This document shows, piece after piece, positions 9,538 through 18,167 of a stretch of DNA of 64,000 nt (its first letter is position 1; every line of letters starts with the position of its first letter). Under the pieces are notes generated by a model. That model had not been told where the DNA came from. It did no database searches and saw only the letters and a program-made list of their open reading frames with translations. Source of the DNA: Bacteroidota bacterium (lineage in GTDB: Bacteria > Bacteroidota > Bacteroidia > Chitinophagales > Saprospiraceae); NCBI GenBank assembly GCA_017857395.1, contig JAFMDF010000012.1, positions 1 through 64,000 of the forward strand. The letters are read 5' to 3'. The position numbers and the translations under genes were made by a program.

Positions 9538-10740
9538 ATGAATTATATTAAATATTATACGGTATTTATTTTAGTTGCCTTTTTATCTCTGACTGCTTGT
9601 GAGATAGAAAATGAATTACCCGTTAATGAAATTAGGCAAGCGCCTAAAATTTCTATTTCAGCAGCAAGTGTATTAGAATCGGATGAAAACAATGTAATTG
9701 AATTTGAAGTAGCACTGTCTTGGGGCTATACCCAAGAAGTGAAAGTAGATTATACAACGATAGCAGAAACTGCTGAAGATGCGCTCGACTTTGAGCCTTC
9801 AAGTGGAACCATAACATTTGCAGTAGGGGAGGCGGCGAAAACTATTAGCATTCCTGTATTTGGCGAAAATATATTTGAGAACGATGAGACCTTTAAGGTA
9901 GAGTTAGCGAACCCCGTCAACGCTAGTATCCTTGTAGGGGGAGCCATAGGAACGATTAAAAACGATGATGATATCAATGAATTAGTAATTCCTGCAACGG
10001 GATATACAACACCCGAAGCCTATGCTGGCATGGAACTAGTTTGGGCGGATGAATTTACAGGAACCTCCTTAAATACCGATGATTGGGTCTATGAAATAGG
10101 CAGAGGTAATAATGGCTGGGGAAATAATGAATTACAGTTTTATCAAGAAGAGAATACGTCGATAGAAAGTGGTCATTTAGTCATTGAAGCGAGAAAGGAG
10201 TCCTTTGGAGGAGCAGAGTATACTTCCTCTAGATTGATTACCCAAGGCAAACAAAGTTTTCGTTTTGGTAGAATTGATATTCGGGCAGTTTTACCCGAAG
10301 GTAAGGGTTTATGGCCTGCTTTGTGGATGCTGGGAACTAAGATTGATGCAGTAGGTTGGCCTGCTTGCGGAGAGATAGATATTATGGAATTAGTGGGTAA
10401 TCAACCAAGTAAAGTGCTTGGAACGGTACATTATGGGGCTAATTTTGCTAATTGGAAATTTACAGGACGTTCTGCTATCTTACCAAACGGTGATAAATTT
10501 TCAGAAGAATTTCACGTTTTTTCATTAGTTTGGGCAGAAAATAAACTAGAGTGGTATGTAGACGATGAATTATTCTTTGAATTTGATCAAAGTGGAGTAG
10601 GGGCACAACCTTATCCTTTTAATGATAATTTCTTCTTTATATTTAATGTGGCTGTAGGTGGAAATTTACCAGGTTCTCCTGATGGAACGACTAATTTTCC
10701 TCAGCGGATGGTTGTGGATTATGTGCGGGTGTTTAAGTAA
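9538..10740 (+). CDS. GH16 endo-beta-glucanase with Calx-beta domain (laminarinase-like)
   Basis: A 400-residue lipoprotein (signal ending SLTAC, Cys21). Residues about 36-145 form a Calx-beta domain (FEVALSWGYTQEVKVDYTT, then ENDETFKVEL and GTIKNDDD). From about 165 to the end is a glycoside hydrolase family 16 domain: ELVWADEFTG at its start, GRIDIRAVLPEGKGLWPALW, the catalytic signature EIDIME (Glu279 nucleophile, Asp281, Glu284 acid/base), then WYVDDELFFE and a terminal VDYVRVFK strand. The signature with the extra Met is that of the laminarinase-type subgroup, which hydrolyses beta-1,3-glucan. It ends the locus; the lipid anchor suggests surface display next to SusCD. Confidence 0.92.
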   Translation: MNYIKYYTVFILVAFLSLTACEIENELPVNEIRQAPKISISAASVLESDENNVIEFEVALSWGYTQEVKVDYTTIAETAEDALDFEPSSGTITFAVGEAAKTISIPVFGENIFENDETFKVELANPVNASILVGGAIGTIKNDDDINELVIPATGYTTPEAYAGMELVWADEFTGTSLNTDDWVYEIGRGNNGWGNNELQFYQEENTSIESGHLVIEARKESFGGAEYTSSRLITQGKQSFRFGRIDIRAVLPEGKGLWPALWMLGTKIDAVGWPACGEIDIMELVGNQPSKVLGTVHYGANFANWKFTGRSAILPNGDKFSEEFHVFSLVWAENKLEWYVDDELFFEFDQSGVGAQPYPFNDNFFFIFNVAVGGNLPGSPDGTTNFPQRMVVDYVRVFK

Positions 10741-10750
10741 ATTCTAGGGG

Positions 10751-11005
10751 TCAACCTATTTCAGGACAATACATTTTTCCTTTTCCATAATTTGGTTCAG
10801 AATAATTAGGGGATTCAAAATACTTGTAGTACCATTTTCTCCATTTGTCTAACAAGATACGATTTATTTGGAATTTTTTCCAAATTTGCTCCTCATTATA
10901 CATGCCCAAAAGATAGTATTCAACCGTTCTTTTTTTGAAATCTAGGCTGTATTGTTTTCCAGTTTTTGGGTTGACCGTCCCATTACATTTCTTGTTGATT
11001 TTCAT
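10751..11005 (-). CDS. IS3-type OrfA-like transposase relic
   Basis: An 84-residue basic protein with the helix-turn-helix pattern of IS3-family OrfA or related transposase leaders: YSLDFKKRTVEYYLLGMYNE, then a recognition-helix-like QINRILLDKWRKWYYKYF. No OrfB with a DDE core follows, so it cannot be an active element by itself. Its 3' end is partly duplicated 270 bases away (see the direct repeats). It lies immediately after the GH16 stop. A real start at 11005 (ATG) is clear, but expression is doubtful. Confidence 0.6.
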   Translation of the reverse strand: MKINKKCNGTVNPKTGKQYSLDFKKRTVEYYLLGMYNEEQIWKKFQINRILLDKWRKWYYKYFESPNYSEPNYGKGKMYCPEIG

Positions 11006-11063
11006 AACTTTACGCTGGGTTGTGACAACCTATTTCAGGACAATGCATTTTTTCCCATAATTT
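10752..11063. repeat. direct repeats flanking the transposase relic
   Basis: CAACCTATTTCAGGACAAT with an A or G, then CATTTTT and a CATAATTT tail, occurs at 10752-10793 and again at 11026-11063. Both encode, on the minus strand, the same C-terminal peptide (MYCPEIG or MHCPEIG). The simplest reading is two tandem, decayed copies of the same insertion-sequence gene, the second retaining only its 3' end. Confidence 0.7.
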
Positions 11064-11135
11064 ATGTTATGTTAATTAGGACTGCTCTTTTAAATGTCTT
11101 ATCGTAAAAAAGGGTGACCACTAATAGTGTTTTTT

Positions 11136-11213
11136 ATGAAACAAGGACAAAAACGCCCTTATTACGGGAAGTGCACAAAACGACAAGTAATTGATGCGTA
11201 TTTTAAAAGATGA
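11136..11213 (+). pseudogene. 25-codon fragment, possible insertion-sequence debris
   Basis: A short reading frame (ATG at 11136, TGA at 11211-11213) encodes a basic peptide, KRPYYGKCTKRQVIDAYFKR near its end, reminiscent of a transposase DNA-binding start. It lies within the gap between the transposase relic and the LysR gene. It is too short to assign and may be chance. Confidence 0.25.
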
Positions 11214-11256
11214 ATTTAAATTAGTCTACTTTTCTGCAATAAGACACACTACCCTA

Positions 11257-12141
11257 CTATAAAAAATTCAATAATTTATCCAACACAGGATAATACCTAT
11301 CTTTTTTCCAAGCGATTGATAAAATAGCTCTTTGAGGAATATTCACCAATTCAATAATTTCAATATCAATCGCTAAACTAGCGCCTAAAGTTAGAGATAA
11401 AGGGACAATAGCCACGCCTAATCCACTTTCTACCAAACGAAAAATAGTGTTGGCATGAATAGATTTATGAGAAACTTTTGGCGTAAAGCCAGCATCCGTA
11501 AAAATGCTCATGATATTATTATAATAATTAGAACTATAATCACTAGAGAAAAGAATAAAGGATGCTTCTTCAAATTGCTGAAGGTTTTTAAAATTATCGG
11601 TTTGAATAGCATTTCCTTTTGGTACAACTAAAGCAAAATGTTCTTGCTGAATAGGTTGTAAAGCTATATCTACGGGTACACTATTCAACCTAACAAACCC
11701 TAAATCAATCTCATACCTTTGAATCGCAGCTATTTGTGCTTGATTGGACATTTCGTCTAAACTAAAATGAATGTCAGGATAGGCGGCATTACATTTCTTA
11801 ATCAATTTAGGAATAACTTCCTGCATCGCTGACCCTACAAAACCTAGCTTTATCTCCCCTTCCAGACCAGCATCTATATTTTTTAAATGATTGAATGTTT
11901 GGTTTAAAAAGCCTTCCAAAAAAAAGACTTGTTCCTTTAAATAAATGCCACTTTTGGTGAGTCTTACATTCCTTCGGTCTCGTTCCAATAAAACCACCCC
12001 TAATTGGTTTTCTAATTGCTGAATCTGTTTACTTAGCCCCGATTGAGACATAAATAGCTTTTCTGCTGCTTTACGAAAGTGCAATTCTTTAGCTAAAACT
12101 AAAAAGGACTGTAAGTGCCTTAATTCTATCTGATTACTCAT
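11257..12141 (-). CDS. LysR-family transcriptional regulator, probable hut regulator
   Basis: A 294-residue LysR-type regulator. The N-terminal winged helix-turn-helix is clear (RHLQSFLVLAKELHFRKAAE, LFMSQSGLSKQIQQLENQLG, LLERDRRNVRLT). The effector-binding domain spans about 90-290 (EIKLGFVGSAMQEVIPKLI at its start). I chose the ATG at 12141; the TTG at 12150 adds three residues. It is divergent from hutH with a 78-base gap, the classic arrangement for a LysR regulator controlling the adjacent operon, so it probably senses histidine or urocanate. That is inference: hut regulators in other phyla are HutC or HutP, and the ligand cannot be read from the sequence. Confidence 0.9.
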   Translation of the reverse strand: MSNQIELRHLQSFLVLAKELHFRKAAEKLFMSQSGLSKQIQQLENQLGVVLLERDRRNVRLTKSGIYLKEQVFFLEGFLNQTFNHLKNIDAGLEGEIKLGFVGSAMQEVIPKLIKKCNAAYPDIHFSLDEMSNQAQIAAIQRYEIDLGFVRLNSVPVDIALQPIQQEHFALVVPKGNAIQTDNFKNLQQFEEASFILFSSDYSSNYYNNIMSIFTDAGFTPKVSHKSIHANTIFRLVESGLGVAIVPLSLTLGASLAIDIEIIELVNIPQRAILSIAWKKDRYYPVLDKLLNFL

Positions 12142-12145
12142 AGCT

Positions 12146-12198
12146 ATCAATTGATGTAAAAATGGACTTTGAAGGAATCAAAAGTACTAATAAATTTG
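12146..12198 (+). promoter_or_regulatory. hutH promoter with Bacteroidota -33/-7 boxes and a small palindrome
   Basis: TTTG at 12168-12171, a 19-base spacer and TAAATTTG at 12191-12198 match the Bacteroidota sigma-A promoter (TTTG, about 19-21 bases, TAnnTTTG). Initiation would fall near 12205, giving a leader of about 15 bases before the hutH ATG. A perfect palindrome ATCAATTGAT (12146-12155) lies just upstream, next to the LysR start codon, and is a candidate regulator contact. Confidence 0.65.
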
Positions 12199-12219
12199 TA
12201 AAAAAATAATATTAGGACA

Positions 12220-13776
12220 ATGGGTACTTTTAAATACGGAACAGAACAATTGACAGCAGGAAAAGCCTTGCAAATTGCTAGAGGTGAATTGCGTGGTAAG
12301 CTAGGAAGGATTTGTCGACAAAAAGTGCGTAAAAGCCGCTCGATTGTAAAACGATTAGCTAATGGCACAGAAGCCGTCTATGGAATTAATACAGGTTTTG
12401 GCCCATTATGTGATACGATGATTTCTGCGGAAGATACCAGTAAGTTACAGTATAATATTCTAAAAAGTCATAGTGTAGGCGTAGGTAATCCAATTCCAAA
12501 AGAAATAGCCAAACTGATGCTAATTCTTAAAATGCAATCTTTGGCGCAAGGTTTCTCTGGTATTGCTTTGACTACACTTGAACGCATTCAATGGCATATT
12601 GAGAACGATATTATTCCGATTGTGCCAGAAAAAGGCTCGGTAGGTGCATCAGGTGATTTAGCACCTTTAGCCCATTTATTTCTGCCTTTAATTGGTCTAG
12701 GAAAAGTATGGTATAAAGGAAAAATTGTACCGACCAAAAAAGTTTTCAGAAAGGAGGGTTTACAAAGTATTACTTTAGGTGCTAAAGAAGGACTCGCTTT
12801 AATTAATGGAACTCAATTTATTACCGCCTTTGCCGTCAAAGTTGTAGATAAATTGCATAGTTGTCTAAGCCAAGCAGATATTATTGGTGCAATGATGCTA
12901 GAAGGTTTGTTGGGTTCTCCCAGCCCTTTTTTATCAGAATTACATCAATTAAGACCTTATCCTGGTAATCAGCACGTTGCTCAAAGAATTCAATATTTTT
13001 TAAAGGGTTCTGAAATTGTTAATTCTCATTTGGATTGCGATCGAGTACAAGACCCCTACTCTCTTCGGTGTATGCCACAGGTGCATGGAAGTTCTCGAAC
13101 TAGCTGGTTGCATTTAAAACAGTTATTAGAAATTGAATTAAACGCTGTTACTGATAATCCCGTTATTATCAACGAAAATTTGACCATCAGTGGCGGTAAT
13201 TTTCATGGACAACCATTGGCGATTCCTCTGGATTATGCCTGTATCGCCGCTTCTGAATTAGGTAATATTTCTGACAGGCGAGTTTATTTATCGCTAATGG
13301 GTGTTCCTAAAAGTGTTCCTAAATTATTGATGAAAAAGGCTGGTTTAAACTCCGCTTTTATGATGTTGCAATATACCACTGCTGCTTTGGCAAGTGAAAA
13401 TAAAGGGCTTTGTTTCCCCGCTAGTGCAGATAGTATTCCTACTTCTCTGGGGCAAGAAGACCATGTGAGTATGGGATCTATTAGCGGACGAAAGGCTTTG
13501 CAGGTCATTGAAAATATAGAAAAGATATTGGCGATAGAATTGATTTGTGCAGCTCAATCTTTTGATTATCATAAACCGCTAAAATCAAGCCCCTCCTTAG
13601 AGGCGGTACATACTTTTATCCGAACAAAAATTAGTCATGCGGAAGAAGATAGAGTTTTTGCCAAGGATATTGAAAGAGCAATAACTATTATAGAAAAGCG
13701 GTCTATTCTTAAAATTGCTTCCAAAAAACAGGCTACTTTTAAGACTGATTTTGAAAACCTTTTTGAAACTTATTAA
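12220..13776 (+). CDS. hutH: histidine ammonia-lyase
   Basis: A 518-residue enzyme that deaminates L-histidine to trans-urocanate and ammonia, the first step of histidine catabolism. The Ala143-Ser144-Gly145 triad (GSVGASGDLAPLAHL) forms the MIO electrophile. The catalytic Tyr lies in AVYGINTGFGPL (Tyr54 region), and the active-site block QDPYSLRCMPQVHG is intact. Length is normal for the family (about 500-520). It is followed after nine bases by hutG, so the two are co-transcribed. A good Bacteroidota promoter lies upstream, shared with a divergent LysR gene. Confidence 0.97.
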   Translation: MGTFKYGTEQLTAGKALQIARGELRGKLGRICRQKVRKSRSIVKRLANGTEAVYGINTGFGPLCDTMISAEDTSKLQYNILKSHSVGVGNPIPKEIAKLMLILKMQSLAQGFSGIALTTLERIQWHIENDIIPIVPEKGSVGASGDLAPLAHLFLPLIGLGKVWYKGKIVPTKKVFRKEGLQSITLGAKEGLALINGTQFITAFAVKVVDKLHSCLSQADIIGAMMLEGLLGSPSPFLSELHQLRPYPGNQHVAQRIQYFLKGSEIVNSHLDCDRVQDPYSLRCMPQVHGSSRTSWLHLKQLLEIELNAVTDNPVIINENLTISGGNFHGQPLAIPLDYACIAASELGNISDRRVYLSLMGVPKSVPKLLMKKAGLNSAFMMLQYTTAALASENKGLCFPASADSIPTSLGQEDHVSMGSISGRKALQVIENIEKILAIELICAAQSFDYHKPLKSSPSLEAVHTFIRTKISHAEEDRVFAKDIERAITIIEKRSILKIASKKQATFKTDFENLFETY

Positions 13777-13785
13777 CTCAAAAGA

Positions 13786-14592
13786 ATGGAATCTTTATTT
13801 AGAATTATTGCTGCCGAGAGCGCAAAAGTTCCTATCATCGTGAGTATTCCTCATTGTGGTAGGTCTTTTCCAAAAGAATTAGCAGGTCACTATAAACAGG
13901 AATTAGCGTCGAATCCAGACGACACCGATTTTTTTGTCAATGATTTATACGATTTCCTGCCTATAATAGGTATTACGACGATTTATGCGCATTACAGTAG
14001 ATGGGTGATAGATTTAAATCGTTCTCCTGAAAATACCGCTTTATATGATGATGGTAGAATTATTACGAATCTAACGCCAACAACTAATTTTTTGGGCAAT
14101 CCTATTTATGCTAATCCAGTATTTGAGCCAAAGCGCAAAGAAGTTGAGCGTAGAAAAAAATATTATTTCCAGCCTTATTATGACGAAATTACGAAGCTAT
14201 TAAATGCCACAAAAGAAAAATTTGGACAGGCTATTTTATGGGATGCGCATTCTATTCGACGATCTGTTCCCACTATTCAGCAAGCACCTTTTCCAGATTT
14301 AATTTTAGGAACGAATGATGGGCAAACTGCTGACAATCGACTTATTCAAATAGTAAAGGATAGTTTAGTTAATAGTCCCTACGAATTAAGTTATAATCAT
14401 CCATTTAAAGGCGGAAATATTACTCGACATTTTGGAAATCCAACGGAAAACATCCATGCTTTTCAATTAGAAATGACGAAGGATTTATATATGGATGATA
14501 CGGAAACACAGTATCATTCGGAACGAGCAGCTAAAGTTAAGGAGACCTTAATTTCCACTTTTGAAGCTTTAATAGCAGCTCTTAATTATTAG
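13786..14592 (+). CDS. hutG: N-formylglutamate amidohydrolase (deformylase)
   Basis: A 268-residue zinc-dependent hydrolase that splits N-formyl-L-glutamate to glutamate and formate, the last step of the five-step hut route. Family motifs are IPHCGRSFPKEL, DDTDFFVNDLYDF, YSRWVIDLNRSPENTALYDDGR, LWDAHSIRR, FKGGNITRHFGNP and HAFQLEMTKDLYMD, with the conserved His, Asp and Glu residues expected for metal binding. It belongs to the N-formylglutamate amidohydrolase family and not to the arginase-like formiminoglutamase family. This agrees with the presence of hutF downstream, which supplies formylglutamate. Confidence 0.95.
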   Translation: MESLFRIIAAESAKVPIIVSIPHCGRSFPKELAGHYKQELASNPDDTDFFVNDLYDFLPIIGITTIYAHYSRWVIDLNRSPENTALYDDGRIITNLTPTTNFLGNPIYANPVFEPKRKEVERRKKYYFQPYYDEITKLLNATKEKFGQAILWDAHSIRRSVPTIQQAPFPDLILGTNDGQTADNRLIQIVKDSLVNSPYELSYNHPFKGGNITRHFGNPTENIHAFQLEMTKDLYMDDTETQYHSERAAKVKETLISTFEALIAALNY

Positions 14593-14624
14593 ACTATAGA
14601 ATTGATTAGCACTATTAGAATTCG

Positions 14625-14814
14625 ATATTTGAAATTTGCAACCATAGAAGTCAGGCTAACAAATTAGTTTGATTGCTTTTTTAAGTAAATTAGGTTAAAA
14701 ACCTAAAAGATATTGATTTTAAGATGCAATCTTAAAATATCGACACCATCGTAAATCGTTGATTATCAGTAATTATTTTCTAGCCTGACGACTACGGTTG
14801 CAAACTTCAAATAT
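14625..14814. repeat. large imperfect inverted repeat between hutG and hutF
   Basis: A 34-base arm (14625-14658, starting ATATTTGAA and ending GTCAGGCTA) is mirrored at 14781-14814 with 30 of 34 positions complementary. Inside the loop is a perfect 9-bp hairpin with a 3-base loop (TTTTAAGAT, GCA, ATCTTAAAA at 14717-14737). This element occupies most of the 299-base gap. No gene is visible here. It could terminate, attenuate or stabilise hutHG mRNA, or be a mobile hairpin element. Confidence 0.7.
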
Positions 14815-14891
14815 TGGCGAAGAAAACTTACTTTCAATTTAAATTTTTTCAAATCAAAGGCTAACCTATTTTGAAAATTGAAAATTAAAAA

Positions 14892-16268
14892 ATGACCACC
14901 TATCGTTTCAAAGGTTTATTACAAAAAGAAGGCTGGATGCGTCCTGCTTATGTCCGTTTAGATGGATTAGGTAAAGTGATAGCGATTCAGCAAAAAGCAG
15001 AGATTGATATAAAATATACGAATATTAATGGATATGCCATTCCAGGCTTGCAAAACGCGCATTCTCATGCGTTTCAATATGCTATGGTTGGGTTGACGGA
15101 AAGGCATTTAAGTAGCCAGCAAGATGATTTTTGGGGCTGGCGCAAAGCGATGTATCAATTAGCCTTATCTGTTAATCCTGACGACGTAGAAGCCATTGCA
15201 GCAATGTTGTATATGGAAATGCTGCGACATGGCTATACCGAAGTGGCGGAATTTCATTATGTCCATCATAGTATTTCAGGCGAACCTTATAATAATCGAG
15301 CAGAATTAGGAGAACGATTAATAGCTGCGGCAAAAAAAGTAGGCATTAAAATCACCTTAATTCCTATTTTCTATCAAAAAGGAGGTTTTGGTAAAAAAGC
15401 AGAAGCGCATCAACAACGATTTATTTCTAAAGATATAGCGGATTATTTAAAGCTTTTATCGGCAAGTGGTCAAGCCGTTAAGACTTATGAAGATGCTAGA
15501 TTAGCTAATGGCGTACATTCTTTACGTGCGGTTGAACCTACTGAAATTAAGGCGTTATTGCCCTTGTTAGATTCCGAAATGCCTTTTCATTTACACATAG
15601 CAGAACAGTTAAAAGAGGTCGAAGAAAGTAAAGTGTATTTAGGAAAACGGCCTGTAGAATGGCTCACGGAAAATATTGAATTAAATGAAAATTTTCATTT
15701 AGTTCATGCGACGCACTTGACATCCGCAGAAGTGGAAGCTATTGCAAAAAGTAAAGCAAACGTAGTCCTCTGTCCTAGTACAGAAGGAAATTTAGGCGAT
15801 GGTATTTTTGCTTTAAAAGATTTCCAAAAAGTAGGTGGAAATTGGAGTATTGGAACAGATAGTCATATTGGACTAAATCCTTTTGAAGAATTGCGGATTT
15901 TGGATTATGGGCAGCGATTAATTAGCCATCAAAGAAATACTTTTACGGATGAAGAACAGGGAGATAGTGGCTTGTATGCGCTTGACAAATTTATTACCAA
16001 TGGTCGGCAAGCAATGGGGCATTCTCAAAAATCCTACTTTGAAAAAGGGCAAGCTTTTGATGCATTGATAATGGATGCAAAACATCCAATTTTAGCGGTT
16101 TGTAGTCCAGAAAATTTAGCGACAACAATGGTTTATGCTGCTGATGTAAGTATGCACTTAGGAACGATAGTGAATGGGCAATGGCGGATTCTAAAAGGTC
16201 GGCATAAAGAGGGGCAAGAAGTAAGAAGGCGCTTCAAAAAAGCATTGAAAGAATTGAATAATCGTTAA
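14892..16268 (+). CDS. hutF: formimidoylglutamate deiminase
   Basis: A 458-residue amidohydrolase-superfamily enzyme that converts N-formimidoyl-L-glutamate to N-formyl-L-glutamate and ammonia. The metal-binding HSH (His57, His59, in NAHSHAFQ), a further His in FHLHIAEQ, VHATHLT, and the catalytic Asp in IGTDSHIGLNPFEELR are all present. VALTERHLSS-type sequence (here VGLTERHLSS) and ALWRKAMY-like WGWRKAMYQL are typical of HutF. Together with hutG it defines the five-step route that releases formate rather than formamide. It is on the same strand as hutHG but separated by the large inverted repeat. Confidence 0.95.
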   Translation: MTTYRFKGLLQKEGWMRPAYVRLDGLGKVIAIQQKAEIDIKYTNINGYAIPGLQNAHSHAFQYAMVGLTERHLSSQQDDFWGWRKAMYQLALSVNPDDVEAIAAMLYMEMLRHGYTEVAEFHYVHHSISGEPYNNRAELGERLIAAAKKVGIKITLIPIFYQKGGFGKKAEAHQQRFISKDIADYLKLLSASGQAVKTYEDARLANGVHSLRAVEPTEIKALLPLLDSEMPFHLHIAEQLKEVEESKVYLGKRPVEWLTENIELNENFHLVHATHLTSAEVEAIAKSKANVVLCPSTEGNLGDGIFALKDFQKVGGNWSIGTDSHIGLNPFEELRILDYGQRLISHQRNTFTDEEQGDSGLYALDKFITNGRQAMGHSQKSYFEKGQAFDALIMDAKHPILAVCSPENLATTMVYAADVSMHLGTIVNGQWRILKGRHKEGQEVRRRFKKALKELNNR

Positions 16269-16816
16269 GTGAACGATGAATTTGAAGGACTAATCGTTAA
16301 AATTCATAGCCTTTTATAGTACTGCCAAGTAGCTTAAATTTAAAATCATACTGTAAAATAGTTTTAATTATTAATTTTATTAAATTTATTGTGTTATTAA
16401 AAATATTAAATATTATTTCATTTATAAAGCGAGTATCTTTAACAACTTTAAAATTTTTGTAAAATAATTTAAAGGCTAAAAAAATAGTTAATTGAATACA
16501 GTCCGTACTTTACCCCTACTAATTTTGCTTAAAACACTAAAAAAGTACAACAAATGAATAAAACAACTAATTATTTGTTTTAATATTTTATATTTAGTTT
16601 AAAATGTTTTCTTATTGATTGTTTTTATAATTTAAACCTTGCTGTTTTGCTTTAAAAATTATGGAATCTACTTAAGGATAAACTATAATTTTGCACTTAG
16701 TTAATCAGAAAACCTAGATAAATAAATACGAATAGGTCTCAAAAATAGCAATACTTAAAACAAAAATATTAATTGTTATTACTTAGCTCCTATTTTTCAC
16801 CTTTTATTATTATAAA
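16269..16816. other. AT-rich 548-base gap upstream of hutI
   Basis: No coding frame is visible. The region is extremely AT-rich. Candidate -7 motifs TAATTTTG occur at 16520-16527 and 16686-16693 on the plus strand, but neither has a well-spaced TTG box. Given its size it probably carries a separate promoter for hutI-hutU. I see no riboswitch-like conserved structure that I can name. Confidence 0.35.
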
Positions 16817-18055
16817 ATGTATCAAATCATTGGCCCTTTTACTCAATTATTGCCACTAACAGGACATGCTAATAAGGGCGCTATCAAAGATGAGGATTTA
16901 CTCGTATTAAACCACGCAGGAATATTAATAAAAGATAGCAAAATTATAGCAATTGGTGATTTTGATAAGCTTCTCAAATCAAGTAAAAATTTAATCGTAA
17001 AGGTAACCGAACTAACAGGCGAGCAAATAGGCATGCCTGCAATGGTGGATTGTCATACGCATATCTGTTTTGGTGGAAGTCGAGCAAAGGATTATGCCCT
17101 ACGGAATGGCGGAAAAACCTATTTAGAAATAGCAAAATCAGGAGGTGGTATTTGGGACACGGTACAACAAACTCGAAAACAATCTTTAGCTGATTTAACC
17201 AAAGGTATTTTAAAGAGAGTTAATCGGCATTTAGCGAATGGTATTACAACTATTGAAGTAAAAAGTGGCTATGGTTTATCTGTTGCCGAAGAATTAAAAA
17301 TGCTCCGAGCGATTCAAGCAGCGAATGAACAAAGTGTGGCGGATTTAATTCCAACTTGCTTAGCGGCGCATATATTTCCAAAGGATTATGGTCGTTCGAT
17401 TGAAGCCTATTTATTAGAAATGAGCAGCGATTTATTTCCGATTTTAAAGCAAGAAAATTTAGCCAATCGGATAGATGCCTTTATTGAAGAAGAAGCCTTT
17501 TCCAATCAAATAATTAGTCCCTATCTAGCCAAAGCGAAAGCAATGGGTTTTGATATTACGATACATGCGGACCAATTTCATCCAAGTGGCAGTGAAGTCG
17601 CTGTAAAATACAAAGCCGTAAGTGCCGACCATTTGGAAGCTAGTACTGCACACGAAATTGCTTTATTAGCAAAAAGTGACGTCATGCCAGTTGCCTTACC
17701 TGGAGCTTCTATTGGCATTGGTTGCCCTTTTACGCCCGCCAGAAAATTACTAGATGCAGGTACAGGATTAGCGATTGCGAGCGATTGGAATCCAGGTTCT
17801 GCACCCATGGGGCATTTATTAACCCAAGCAGCTATTTTAGGCACTTTTGAAAAATTAAGTACTGCGGAAGTTTTGGCAGGGATTACTTTTCGGGCTGCCG
17901 CTGCCCTGAATTTAAGTGATAGAGGACAATTAAAAGCTAACGCTGTCGCAGATATAATTGCTTTTCCTACGAATGACTATAGAGAAATCTTATATCAACA
18001 AGGGCAATTAGGTCCTAATATGGTTTGGAAAAATGGGCTGTCCATTATAAAATAA
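16817..18055 (+). CDS. hutI: imidazolonepropionase
   Basis: A 412-residue amidohydrolase that opens 4-imidazolone-5-propionate to N-formimidoyl-L-glutamate, step three of histidine breakdown. Metal ligands are in DCHTHICFGG (His80, His82), ITIHADQFH and SADHLE, with the catalytic Asp in ASDWNPGS. TTIEVKSGYGLS and KSGGGIWDTV are hallmark substrate-loop motifs. Length is normal (about 400-420). It precedes hutU by about 110 bases, with a perfect hairpin between them. Confidence 0.96.
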   Translation: MYQIIGPFTQLLPLTGHANKGAIKDEDLLVLNHAGILIKDSKIIAIGDFDKLLKSSKNLIVKVTELTGEQIGMPAMVDCHTHICFGGSRAKDYALRNGGKTYLEIAKSGGGIWDTVQQTRKQSLADLTKGILKRVNRHLANGITTIEVKSGYGLSVAEELKMLRAIQAANEQSVADLIPTCLAAHIFPKDYGRSIEAYLLEMSSDLFPILKQENLANRIDAFIEEEAFSNQIISPYLAKAKAMGFDITIHADQFHPSGSEVAVKYKAVSADHLEASTAHEIALLAKSDVMPVALPGASIGIGCPFTPARKLLDAGTGLAIASDWNPGSAPMGHLLTQAAILGTFEKLSTAEVLAGITFRAAAALNLSDRGQLKANAVADIIAFPTNDYREILYQQGQLGPNMVWKNGLSIIK

Positions 18056-18076
18056 GCCGAAATAATATTTTAATAG

Positions 18077-18150
18077 ACGCTTGGAGGTCTTGAAGATGCT
18101 CCAAGGTCTACGCACAAAAACCTTGGAGCATCTTCAAGACCTCCAAGCGT
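18077..18150. repeat. perfect 31-bp inverted repeat in the hutU leader
   Basis: The arm at 18077-18107 (ACGCTTGGAGG through CCAAGGT) is exactly complementary to 18120-18150, with a 12-base loop. It starts 22 bases after the hutI stop and ends 17 bases before the preferred hutU ATG. The plus-strand transcript would fold into a very stable stem just upstream of the ribosome-binding region, so it could attenuate or protect hutU mRNA. No T-tract follows. Confidence 0.85.
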
Positions 18151-18167
18151 TTTCTAAAATAAAGAAA

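Noticed and set aside
16269-16816. Riboswitch or small RNA in the long gap before hutI
   Set aside because: Only AT-rich sequence with weak -7 motifs was found; no conserved fold could be recognised.
18081-18167. Upstream in-frame ATG extension of hutU
   Set aside because: Its codons come from the arms of a perfect inverted repeat and the residues do not fit the hutU family.
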